Origin: Paenisporosarcina sp049671445
GTDB taxonomy: Bacteria > Bacillota > Bacilli > Bacillales_A > Planococcaceae
Direction of reading: 5' to 3'
Assembly (NCBI RefSeq): GCF_049671445.1
Contig: NZ_JBATUX010000108.1
Span: forward strand, 1 to 55,404
DNA length: 55,404 nt
A model generated the notes under the pieces. That model saw nothing but the letters and a program-made list of their open reading frames with translations, searched no databases and had not been told where the DNA came from. The translations under genes and the position numbers were made by a program. Numbering within the stretch: position 1 is the stretch's first letter; the number at the start of each line of letters is the position of its first letter. Below, in pieces: positions 33,919 through 41,382 of the stretch.

Positions 33919-34388
33919 CGATTTCATATCAATTCTTAAGTCTGTTGGCCATGATTTTAAGTGGCGTGGCCACAGGTTTTTTAGTTGAAAGTTTTCGTGA
34001 CAGTTGCCAAGCTCTCCGTCCAGGTGCAATTCTTAGACGTTACCAAAGATTTTTTGAAATTCTGTTATGGCTAGGACTCGGTTTCGCGAGTTTCTACTTA
34101 TTATTTCAAATAAGAGATGGAACATGGAGAATATACGACCCGTGTGCTCAAATTGTTGGCATCCTTTGTTATGAATTGTGGTTTCGAAAGCCAATGCTAC
34201 TAGGGAGACATGTGTTTATGCGATTAATTGTTCAACCAATATGGTGGGTTATTCATTTAATTGTGACGATTATTCGTAATATTGTGCGTGTCCTAGTTAA
34301 GCTATTTATGGTCATACTATGGCCTTTGATTATACTAGTTAAAAAAATAGTTAAAAAAATACCCCGAAGGACCCTTCAAAAAAAATGA
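33915..34388 (+). CDS. yabQ: Spore cortex protein YabQ
   Basis: A 157-aa membrane protein with about four or five hydrophobic segments (around residues 5-23, 48-66, 78-92, 105-125 and 130-148). YabQ localises to the outer forespore membrane and is required for cortex formation. The N-terminus LLAMILSGVATGFLVESF and the later RIYDPCAQIVGILCYELWFRK support the family call. It is shorter than B. subtilis YabQ (~211 aa), mainly by lacking the C-terminal tail. It overlaps yabP by 4 nt. Confidence 0.9.
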   Translation: MTISYQFLSLLAMILSGVATGFLVESFRDSCQALRPGAILRRYQRFFEILLWLGLGFASFYLLFQIRDGTWRIYDPCAQIVGILCYELWFRKPMLLGRHVFMRLIVQPIWWVIHLIVTIIRNIVRVLVKLFMVILWPLIILVKKIVKKIPRRTLQKK

Positions 34389-34448
34389 TTTATCAGTTAT
34401 AATAGCAACTACTAGTGAGTTGACAAATTATGGCTGGGAGTGAACGAC

Positions 34449-34871
34449 ATGGGTGTGAATAATCGTAATACTGAGGAAAAGCGTAATATTTCGTCTATAA
34501 ATAAGGATTATGTCCGCTCAGTTGAACGCCAAGAAAAGCGTGATAAAGCGCATAAAGTCCGTTTGTTTAGACGATTAGGTGCCTTTGCTGTCATCGTAGT
34601 AGTGGTGATGGGTTGGCTAACCCTTACAATGTTTGATAAATCACAAGCGCTGGCTGCTAAAGAAACCGAAAAAGCAGAAGTTGTTCAAGCGTTAGAAGAA
34701 GTTAAAGAAGAACAAGACATGTTGAAATCTCAAATTTTAAAATTAAATGATGATGAGTATATTGCAAAGCTTGCAAGAAAAGAATATTTCCTTTCAGAGG
34801 ATAATGAAATTATATTTTCTATCCCTGAAAATGAAGAAAATGATGATAAAAACATTGATTCAAAAGAGTAG
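34449..34871 (+). CDS. divIC: Cell division protein DivIC
   Basis: A 140-aa bitopic division protein of the FtsB/DivIC family. An N-terminal basic cytoplasmic part leads to one transmembrane helix (about residues 44-62, AFAVIVVVVMGWLTLTMF), followed by an extracytoplasmic coiled coil (KETEKAEVVQALEEVKEEQDMLKS). The conserved YIAKLARKEYFLS motif follows. It works with FtsL and DivIB to activate septal peptidoglycan synthesis. I chose ATG 34449 with tgggag 8 nt upstream over the GTG at 34440, which lies within that RBS. Confidence 0.95.
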   Translation: MGVNNRNTEEKRNISSINKDYVRSVERQEKRDKAHKVRLFRRLGAFAVIVVVVMGWLTLTMFDKSQALAAKETEKAEVVQALEEVKEEQDMLKSQILKLNDDEYIAKLARKEYFLSEDNEIIFSIPENEENDDKNIDSKE

Positions 34872-34876
34872 TCTTA

Positions 34877-34904
34877 TTGACACTCTTTTTTTGTTGGCTA
34901 TAAT
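34877..34904 (+). promoter_or_regulatory. Sigma-A promoter of yabR
   Basis: TTGACA (34877-34882), 16 bp, TATAAT (34899-34904), both boxes perfect. The ~85-nt leader contains hairpin ggcttc-taaa-gaagcc (34950-34965) just before the RBS. Confidence 0.82.
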
Positions 34905-34996
34905 TAAGAGTGGAGATCTTTATTTTCGGATCCGATTTTACTATTACAAGGCTTCTAAAGAAGCCGGCTTAATTTTTAAGGAGGAGCATTTTTTTT

Positions 34997-35419
34997 ATGT
35001 CAATTGAAGTAGGCAGCAAGGTACAAGGTAAAGTAACAGGAATCACAAATTTCGGAGCATTCGTCGAACTACCAGGTGGATCAACAGGTCTTGTTCATAT
35101 CAGTGAAGTCGCTGACAATTATGTAAAAGATATCAATGAGCACTTGAAAGTCGGCGATACGGTTGAAGTAAAAGTGATGAATGTGGAAGCTGACGGCAAA
35201 ATCGGCTTATCTATTCGTAAAGCCAAGCCACAAGCTGAGCGACCAGAACGTCCTCAACGTCCACGCCCGAATAATCGTCCAAACGATCGAGATCGTCCGT
35301 TTAAAGAGAATTTTGAGCAAAAAATGGCGCGTTTCTTGAAAGACAGTGAAGAACGTTTGACCACTTTAAAACGCGCAACTGAAACTAAACGTGGCGGTCG
35401 CGGAGCTAAACGAGGATAA
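34997..35419 (+). CDS. yabR: S1-domain RNA-binding protein YabR
   Basis: A 140-aa protein with one S1 domain in the first ~72 residues: VGSKVQGKVTGITNFGAFVELPGG, GLVHISEVADNYVKDI, VKVMNVEADGKIGLSI. It is followed by a charged, proline- and arginine-rich tail (PERPQRPRPNNRPNDRDRP). This is the general stress protein 13/YabR family, related to polynucleotide phosphorylase S1 modules. Its RNA partner is unknown. It has its own promoter, aaggagg RBS, and a strong terminator. Confidence 0.94.
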   Translation: MSIEVGSKVQGKVTGITNFGAFVELPGGSTGLVHISEVADNYVKDINEHLKVGDTVEVKVMNVEADGKIGLSIRKAKPQAERPERPQRPRPNNRPNDRDRPFKENFEQKMARFLKDSEERLTTLKRATETKRGGRGAKRG

Positions 35420-35456
35420 TTTGCTGGCTGTTTTGATCGTAGAAAAAGTGTTTTTA

Positions 35457-35492
35457 ACAACATCCCTGCTGATATGCAGGGATGTTTTTTTG
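35457..35492 (+). terminator. Terminator after yabR
   Basis: Stem aacatccctgc with gcagggatgtt, loop tgatat, then seven T. Confidence 0.93.
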
Positions 35493-35543
35493 TTGTTATA
35501 AAAAATTTCAAGTTTATTAGAACTACCTTCGAAGTTGGATATT

Positions 35544-35664
35544 GGTTATCGTCCATTCACTGTGGGTTATCGTCCATTCAACTTGGGTTTCTGTCCACTC
35601 ACTAGAGGTTATCGTCCATTTAATTTGATTTTCGTCCACTCGCGTAACGTAATCGTCCATTCGC
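35544..35664 (+). repeat. Tandem array with 21-bp period (ttatcgtccattca units)
   Basis: Six imperfect units share the core TCGTCCA(T/C)T. The first core bases lie at 35550, 35571, 35592, 35613, 35633 and 35654, so spacings are 21, 21, 21, 20 and 21 bp, about two helical turns. Translated, the first units give GYRPF repeats, but no RBS precedes them and the 20-bp step breaks the frame, so the array is more likely non-coding. The rest of the gap to dinB (35665-35958) holds no supported gene or terminator. Confidence 0.85.
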
Positions 35665-35958
35665 TTGGAGAAAGACACCATTCTTCCCCAAAGGGACAGC
35701 GATTTTCTATGAGTGACTTAGAGTTATTTTTATTAGTCTTAACTTGATAAATTACTTTCTGGATAAAAGAAATCTGTCATATGCGAAGCGAAAGGAAGAC
35801 CGAAAAATCTTAATGCTCATTAAAATGAAGAATAATGAACTTTTTGCAACGGCTGGTCTAAGGGAATCTTGGAAGTCGCCGAACCTGGAGATTGTTCCGT
35901 TGCGGAATAAAGGAATTGTCGAGTGTGGTAGCGAAAAAGACTGAAAGGAGTGTGGGGT

Positions 35959-36420
35959 ATGAGTAGCAAACAACAAATATTAGGAACACATAAAAATTAT
36001 CAAACGTGGTTGGATTCATTATTAGAACTGACACCTGAACAAGCAATGAGTCCATACGCGGCAGGGAAATGGTCTCCAAATGAAATTATCATGCACTTGG
36101 CTGAATGGGATCGCTTCACTTCTGAAGATCGGCTTCCTGTCATGAAAGAAGGTGCAAAACTTGAAAGGTTTCCAGCTTTCGAAGAATTTAATGCAAGAGC
36201 TGCAGCACGTGCTGCTGAACAAACATTTGAAGAAACCATCGCTTATGCGAAAAATGAACGTCAGCGCATTACGCAAAAACTTGAAGAACTAGATGAAAGT
36301 GAATGGAACAAAGAATTTCAAATTGGTGATCATACTTTGTCGATTATGAGCTATTTCACTGATTTTTGGGAACATGATGAACATCATAAACGACAAATTG
36401 AGCGCGTAAGAAACAGATAA
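35959..36420 (+). CDS. DinB-family metal-binding protein
   Basis: A 153-aa four-helix protein of the DinB/YfiT superfamily. The three histidines that bind a metal in this family can be seen: one in MHLAEWDRF (around residue 48) and two in WEHDEHHKRQIERV near the C-terminus. Family members include damage-inducible DinB and several thiol-dependent enzymes; its substrate cannot be inferred. aaaggag lies 8 nt before ATG 35959. It is not present at this site in B. subtilis and is preceded by the 21-bp array, so it looks like local accessory cargo. Confidence 0.85.
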   Translation: MSSKQQILGTHKNYQTWLDSLLELTPEQAMSPYAAGKWSPNEIIMHLAEWDRFTSEDRLPVMKEGAKLERFPAFEEFNARAAARAAEQTFEETIAYAKNERQRITQKLEELDESEWNKEFQIGDHTLSIMSYFTDFWEHDEHHKRQIERVRNR

Positions 36421-36435
36421 CAGAAATAATAAAAA

Positions 36436-36476
36436 CAAAAAAACTCACAAGAGAATATCTCTTGTGAGTTTTTTAG
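36436..36476. terminator. Bidirectional terminator between dinB-family gene and tRNA pair
   Basis: Fifteen-bp perfect stem aaaactcacaagaga (36440-36454) with tctcttgtgagtttt (36458-36472) and a 3-nt loop. It has T runs on both strands. It ends the DinB-family gene on the + strand and the tRNA unit on the - strand. Confidence 0.93.
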
Positions 36477-36477
36477 A

Positions 36478-36549
36478 TGACCCCTACGGGATTCGAACCC
36501 GTGTTACCGCCGTGAAAGGGCGGTGTCTTAACCGCTTGACCAAGGGGCC
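36478..36549 (-). tRNA. tRNA-Glu (anticodon TTC)
   Basis: The minus strand reads ggccccttggtcaagcggtt, then the anticodon stem-loop ccgccctTTCacggcgg, then the T arm gggttcgaatccc and the 3' acceptor aggggtca. It is 72 nt, and CCA is not encoded. It is transcribed after tRNA-Met. Confidence 0.96.
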
Positions 36550-36552
36550 TAG

Positions 36553-36591
36553 GAAAAGCAGAAAGCGCCAAAGTGGCGCTTTCTGCTTTTC
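36553..36591. terminator. Perfect 18-bp hairpin between the two tRNA genes
   Basis: The sequence from 36553 to 36570 is perfectly complementary to 36574-36591 with a 3-nt loop, and both strands have a short T run (cttttc). On the minus strand it lies between tRNA-Met and tRNA-Glu. It could end transcription partially or act as a processing site. No separate promoter for tRNA-Glu fits in the 48-nt spacer. Confidence 0.8.
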
Positions 36592-36597
36592 TTAATA

Positions 36598-36671
36598 TGG
36601 CGGCCGAGGGGATCGAACCCCCGACCTCACGGGTATGAACCGTACGCTCTAGCCAGCTGAGCTAGGCCGCC
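36598..36671 (-). tRNA. tRNA-Met (elongator, anticodon CAT)
   Basis: The minus strand reads ggcggcctagctcagctggc, anticodon loop ggttCATaccc, T arm gggggttcgatcccc, and acceptor ggccgcca. It is 74 nt without encoded CCA. The G1-C72 pair and similarity to B. subtilis elongator tRNA-Met argue against an initiator. Confidence 0.95.
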
Positions 36672-36691
36672 GTTTTTAAAGAACATTTATA

Positions 36692-36721
36692 ATAATACAA
36701 GTGAACATATGCGACTGTCAA
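36692..36721 (-). promoter_or_regulatory. Sigma-A promoter of the tRNA pair
   Basis: On the minus strand: TTGACA (36721-36716), 18 bp, TATTAT (36697-36692), about 20 nt before tRNA-Met. Confidence 0.72.
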
Positions 36722-36793
36722 GCTATCTTTTAAAAATTTATACCGTTTCTTCTGATATTTCGTCGAAATGTTTTTTGTTTGCGTTGTCACGAA

Positions 36794-36826
36794 TAGACAA
36801 ACTTTAAACAATCCTTCTCCTATAAT
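36794..36826 (+). promoter_or_regulatory. Spo0A-type promoter of spoIIE
   Basis: TATAAT at 36821-36826 has no -35 at the usual 17 bp, but TAGACA lies at 36794-36799, a 21-bp spacer. That long spacing is the hallmark of Spo0A-activated sigma-A promoters such as B. subtilis spoIIE and spoIIG. Degenerate Spo0A-like boxes TGTCACG (36785) and AGACAAA (36795) are 10 bp apart around the -35, and CGTCGAA is at 36761-36767. Confidence 0.65.
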
Positions 36827-36857
36827 GAGAAACATCGTATGGGAAGGGAATGGTTTC

Positions 36858-39275
36858 ATGAAGTCGTTAACAACTGATGGTGTGAAGAAAATGCCTGTTT
36901 GGAGCCGTTGGATGCTCTTAGTTAAAACGAAAAAGTTGAAAATCACACTATCTGCATTGATTTTATTCTTCGCATTTTTCTTATCGAAGGCGGTATTGTT
37001 TGAAGCAGCGGTGCCTTTCTTTCTACCTATTTGGGCGATCGTGGCCAGAAGGTATCCTCGTTATCTACCGTTTGTATGGATTGGGGGTCTCAGTGGGAGT
37101 TTAACCCTGGGGATAGGACAAACTGTTCTTCATGTTTTGCAAATAGGTGGCTATCAAGCCGTGAGCCAAGTTTTCAAAAACAAAAAGTTCATTCCGTTTC
37201 AAGTGGCGATGGTCATCTTGCTTGTCCAATTTGGTTGGCAGTGGGTATCGTATAGCGGCGACATACCGTTGTCGGTTTCTTTACTTGTTTTGTATGAAAG
37301 TATTTTGTCGGCTATAATGACTGTATTTTTATTCCAATTATTTGTTCCTATGCATGCTTTAATGACAGCGAAATGGACGTTTGAGCGTATTGGAGCAGCC
37401 GTAATGGTGAGTGCTTTAATGTTAACTGGAATGGGAGGTTTATTATTTGGGCTCATTTCAGTACCTCTTGTACTCGTTCATGTTGTACTGTTTGGAGCGG
37501 TGAGTGTAGGAGGGGTATTTGTCGGAACGGCGGTCGCCACAATTATGGGGACCATTCTTAGTTTGTCGCAACTGTCGTTTAGCGGGATGATCGCGGTTTA
37601 TGCCTTATCTGGATTGTGTGCGGGGCTGTTTCAAAATAAAAACAGGCTATGGATTGCTGTAGGTTCTTTCGGAGCTGCGCTATTCTTCACTGTATATGAC
37701 ACGACGTTACCGCTCGATAAAGTTTATTTTGCTTCTCTTGCTTGTGCGAGCATGATCTTTTTTATAATGCCGACTTCTTGGATAAACTATGCTCAGAATC
37801 AGTTTTTCCCAAAACCATCATCTGTTCTTTTTAAACGACAACAATGGTTAACAGATAAAGTAAATACACAACTATTCGATTTTCAACAGTTTGTAGAATT
37901 TATTACCCAACTTGTCAACGATCGCTTTCCGACACACAAAGAAACTGCTTCAACTAGCCAAACACCCGACTATTCTGTGTGTGGAACTTGCTTTAGGCAA
38001 GATAAATGTTGGGGTGTCTCTGGTCAAGGAATGTACCCAGTAATAGAGGAATGGAAAGAAACGAGAGCTCATACCAAATCAGGTGTCCGCTACCGGTTAA
38101 ATGACCGAATTCAAGAAAAGTGTGTCCGTTCAAATGGCTTGGTTGATGCGCTTGAAGAAGAGTACGCAAACAACAAACTCGCTGGTCACTATGCCCATGG
38201 GAAAAAGATGCTAGCCTACCAATTACGTGATATGAGTCAGCATGTCAGTGACCTTATGGCAGATCTTCAAATGAATGAAGCAAATCACGAATCAGAAGAA
38301 GAGAAAATTTCCAAACGCTTTGATGATGCCAAAATCGCACATTTTCAAATTGATATGCTTTCCGAAGAACAAGGAGCAAGAAAAATTGTCTGTTGTTTGC
38401 CAATCAAACAAGCAGAGTGGGAAACGAATCAAATGATAGGTGAGCGACTTATCATTCCAATTCTTCATGAATTATATGATGAACCATTCGAAATTAGTCG
38501 CACTTCTGAAATTAAGGATCCATTTCCGCACCTTCAAATCACTTTTCAGTCGGCTGTTAGATTTACGTATGATTACGGTGTATTTACGAGGTCCTATCAA
38601 AATACGGTCTATTCTGGAGATGCCCATAGTGTCATTCCTTTGCATAGCGGGCTAGTTGCATTTGTTCTATCCGATGGAATGGGCCAAAATATGGAAGCTT
38701 ATCATGAGAGTAGAAAAGTAATTCGATTATTAAGAGAGTGCTTACAACATCAAATGAACCCAGAAACGGCCATGCATACGTTACATTATGTCATGTCACT
38801 TAAACACCATTCTGATTTATACGCAACGGTGGATTTGGCGTTACTTGATTTACAACAAGGTAAACTGTGGTCATTTAAAGCAGGTAGCATGTCCACATAT
38901 TTACTCCGAGGGAAAGATTGTGTGAAAATTGATAGTCAGAGTGTGCCTATTGGCTTCTTACCAACTATGTCGGTAGACGCAGAAGAGCGGATTGTAAAAG
39001 CAGGAGATATTTTAGTTATGTTGTCGGACGGAATGTTTTCACCAGATTATTCATTAGAAGAACAAGAAAACGAATTGATTAGGTTAATGAGAAAGCATGA
39101 ATCAACACCTACTGCTTCTCTCGCTGATTTATTAGCTGCAGAATTTAATCGTAAATATCCAGCTGCAGAAGATGATCGAACGTTAATTGTAGTCAAGCTT
39201 AAGCACGCTGTACCAGAATGGTCACTCTTTTCTCCATCTTATCGAAATATTTCCCGGGAAAGAATGATAAAATAG
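36858..39275 (+). CDS. spoIIE: Stage II sporulation protein E (SpoIIE)
   Basis: An 805-aa membrane phosphatase that activates sigma-F by dephosphorylating SpoIIAA. The first ~320 residues contain about ten hydrophobic helices. A central regulatory region follows (with the CGTCFRQDKCW cysteine motif). The last ~210 residues are a PP2C phosphatase domain with the metal-site motif FVLSDGMGQNMEAYHES, then YATVDLALLDL and the late DILVMLSDGMFSPDY. ATG 36858 is chosen for gaaggg 9 nt upstream. In B. subtilis yabS and yabT lie between this gene and tilS; here they are missing. Confidence 0.97.
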   Translation: MKSLTTDGVKKMPVWSRWMLLVKTKKLKITLSALILFFAFFLSKAVLFEAAVPFFLPIWAIVARRYPRYLPFVWIGGLSGSLTLGIGQTVLHVLQIGGYQAVSQVFKNKKFIPFQVAMVILLVQFGWQWVSYSGDIPLSVSLLVLYESILSAIMTVFLFQLFVPMHALMTAKWTFERIGAAVMVSALMLTGMGGLLFGLISVPLVLVHVVLFGAVSVGGVFVGTAVATIMGTILSLSQLSFSGMIAVYALSGLCAGLFQNKNRLWIAVGSFGAALFFTVYDTTLPLDKVYFASLACASMIFFIMPTSWINYAQNQFFPKPSSVLFKRQQWLTDKVNTQLFDFQQFVEFITQLVNDRFPTHKETASTSQTPDYSVCGTCFRQDKCWGVSGQGMYPVIEEWKETRAHTKSGVRYRLNDRIQEKCVRSNGLVDALEEEYANNKLAGHYAHGKKMLAYQLRDMSQHVSDLMADLQMNEANHESEEEKISKRFDDAKIAHFQIDMLSEEQGARKIVCCLPIKQAEWETNQMIGERLIIPILHELYDEPFEISRTSEIKDPFPHLQITFQSAVRFTYDYGVFTRSYQNTVYSGDAHSVIPLHSGLVAFVLSDGMGQNMEAYHESRKVIRLLRECLQHQMNPETAMHTLHYVMSLKHHSDLYATVDLALLDLQQGKLWSFKAGSMSTYLLRGKDCVKIDSQSVPIGFLPTMSVDAEERIVKAGDILVMLSDGMFSPDYSLEEQENELIRLMRKHESTPTASLADLLAAEFNRKYPAAEDDRTLIVVKLKHAVPEWSLFSPSYRNISRERMIK

Positions 39276-39301
39276 AATAAAAGCTAGGAGGTGACAAGAA
39301 G

Positions 39302-40690
39302 TTGGGTTTTCGCGAAGAGGTTTTAACATATAATCAAAGACACCAATTAATAAGCGAAGGGGATCGACTTCTTGTCGCATGTTCTGGGGGCGCAGATTCA
39401 ATTGCGCTCCTCACTTTTTTGCACCAACAAAAAGATTTTCTCGCTATTGAAATAGGTTGTATTCATGCCAACCACGGTCTTAGAGGGGAAGAGTCAGACG
39501 AGGATGAACGTTTTGTAAAGAAAATATGTGATAGCTGGAACATTGAGTTTCATAGTAAAACCTTACCTATCCAAAATATTCTCCTTCAAGAAAATGGGAA
39601 CTTGCAAGATGTTTGTCGCAGTGAACGGTATCACTTTTTTGAACAAGTGATGGAGGAGCGTCATTACAACAAACTGGCAGTAGCCCACCATGCGGATGAT
39701 CAAGTAGAATCTGTATTTATGGGTTTGACAAGAGGAACGAGATCAAATGGGATGTATGTAAAGCGCAACATTGGAAAAGCTGAATTAATTCGTCCTTTCC
39801 TATCTGTTACACGAAAACAAATAGAACAATATTTGAATGAACAGCACTATACATATCGCGAAGATTCGAGTAATAAAAAGGATACTTATACGCGTAACCG
39901 ATTCCGCCACCATATCGTACCGCTCGTCTTGGAAGAAAATCCAAACGTGGCAGCGGCTATTACTAAATGGACACACCAACAACAACAAGATGAGCAATTG
40001 TTGAAGAAACTTTCCATGGTGGAATATGAAAAAATTATTCTTTCATCGGATTCACATGGACTATCTATAGATCTTCAACAATTTCAAGGTATCGAGGTTG
40101 CTTTACAAAAAAGAGTAGTTCTACTACTATTAAACTATCTATACCCTAATGAAAGTTTATGGTTAAGCCATTCACTTATTGAACAAGTCCATAGCCAGTG
40201 TCTCGAACGTGATGGTTCAAGTGAGATTCATCTTCCAGACGGGAGAAAAGGGTTCCGCCATTACTCGACGATGCTGTTTTCTATTGATGAAACGAACGCA
40301 ACGACACCCGCCACAGAAAGCATAGTTGTCATGGGGGAGTGGGTATCAGTTGGTTTGGGCTTACGGATAAAGATGATTAATCGAGAAGATGCGATTAATA
40401 TGGACAATGGATGGTATGTAACACTTAATCTAAGTGAACTACCTATTCATGTTCGAGGAAGACAATCAGGAGACCGATTGTTGTTAAAAGGAATGAAAGA
40501 ACCTAAGCGTTTGTCTCGCTTAATGATTGATGAAAAAGTTCCTCGACATACCCGTCAGGCCGTTCAATTGATCGAAACACATCAACGGGAGATAATTGGT
40601 GTACCAGGCGTACGATTAGGTTCGCGTTTTACTAAACAACCACATGAAGGTTGGACGCATCAGTTCATGATTGAAAAAGAGAGCCACTAA
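39302..40690 (+). CDS. tilS: tRNA(Ile)-lysidine synthetase
   Basis: A 462-aa N-type ATP pyrophosphatase that converts the wobble cytidine of tRNA-Ile2 (CAU anticodon) to lysidine. The P-loop is LLVACSGGADSIALL (about residues 23-37), with CIHANHGLRGEESDED and AVAHHADDQVE following. A YREDSSNKKDTYTRNRFRHHIVP stretch is typical of TilS, and TilS-specific C-terminal domains follow. The start is TTG 39302, with ggaggtga 7 nt before it, 26 nt after spoIIE. It is joined to hprT (18 nt spacer). Confidence 0.96.
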   Translation: MGFREEVLTYNQRHQLISEGDRLLVACSGGADSIALLTFLHQQKDFLAIEIGCIHANHGLRGEESDEDERFVKKICDSWNIEFHSKTLPIQNILLQENGNLQDVCRSERYHFFEQVMEERHYNKLAVAHHADDQVESVFMGLTRGTRSNGMYVKRNIGKAELIRPFLSVTRKQIEQYLNEQHYTYREDSSNKKDTYTRNRFRHHIVPLVLEENPNVAAAITKWTHQQQQDEQLLKKLSMVEYEKIILSSDSHGLSIDLQQFQGIEVALQKRVVLLLLNYLYPNESLWLSHSLIEQVHSQCLERDGSSEIHLPDGRKGFRHYSTMLFSIDETNATTPATESIVVMGEWVSVGLGLRIKMINREDAINMDNGWYVTLNLSELPIHVRGRQSGDRLLLKGMKEPKRLSRLMIDEKVPRHTRQAVQLIETHQREIIGVPGVRLGSRFTKQPHEGWTHQFMIEKESH

Positions 40691-40708
40691 GCTCAAGGAG
40701 GAACCCAT

Positions 40709-41251
40709 ATGTTAGAAAAAGATATTCAAGAAGTATTAATTTCTGAAGAACAACTACAAACAAAAATTCGTGAATTAGGCGAAGTCTTAACGGCTGATTA
40801 CAACGACAAATTCCCACTCGCAATTGGCGTACTAAAAGGCGCGATGCCATTTATGGCTGATCTTATGAAACGTATGGATATTTACATGGAGATTGATTTC
40901 ATGGACGTTTCAAGTTACGGGAACGCTACAGTTTCTTCAGGTGAAGTGAAAATTGTAAAAGATTTAAACACAAGTGTTGAAGGTCGTGACGTGTTGATTC
41001 TAGAAGACATTATCGACAGTGGGTTAACACTTAGCTATTTAGTGGACCTTTTTAAATACCGTAAAGCAAAATCGATTAAAGTCGTTACATTACTAGACAA
41101 ACCAACAGGTCGTAAAGTTGATTTACAAGCGGACTATGTTGGGTTTATTGTTCCTGATGCTTTTGTAGTAGGATACGGTTTAGACTACATGGAAAAATAT
41201 CGTAACCTACCTTACGTAGGAGTTTTGAAGAAAGAAGTTTATTCGTTTTAA
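40709..41251 (+). CDS. hprT: Hypoxanthine-guanine phosphoribosyltransferase
   Basis: A 180-aa purine salvage enzyme. The PRPP-binding motif is VLILEDIIDSGLTLSYL (about residues 94-110), and the family signature KGAMPFMADLMKRM and DFMDVSSYGNATVSSGEV precede it. It recovers hypoxanthine and guanine using PRPP from the prs gene in this window. The RBS is aaggagg. In B. subtilis HprT and TilS also jointly influence ftsH transcription, and the order tilS-hprT-ftsH is kept here. Confidence 0.97.
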   Translation: MLEKDIQEVLISEEQLQTKIRELGEVLTADYNDKFPLAIGVLKGAMPFMADLMKRMDIYMEIDFMDVSSYGNATVSSGEVKIVKDLNTSVEGRDVLILEDIIDSGLTLSYLVDLFKYRKAKSIKVVTLLDKPTGRKVDLQADYVGFIVPDAFVVGYGLDYMEKYRNLPYVGVLKKEVYSF

Positions 41252-41382
41252 TAAAGTGAATTTGATTTCCGACATAAATTAAAGAATAACGTGTAAAAGG
41301 CAAGGCATATCGTTGTACCCTTTTTTCTTGGTATGATAAGATTATCAATAGTTTTTCTGTATATTTCTTGAGGGGGTTCATG

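Noticed and set aside
35544..35664. CRISPR array
   Set aside because: The period of 21 bp leaves no room for spacers and no cas gene is nearby.
35535..35747. A 70-codon frame with GYRPF heptapeptide repeats over the 21-bp array
   Set aside because: It has only a TTG start without an RBS, and the 20-bp step in the array destroys the repeat frame after four units; the array is better explained as non-coding.
35744..35944. A 66-codon frame before the DinB-family gene
   Set aside because: No RBS, no recognisable family, composition unlike neighbouring genes; likely chance.
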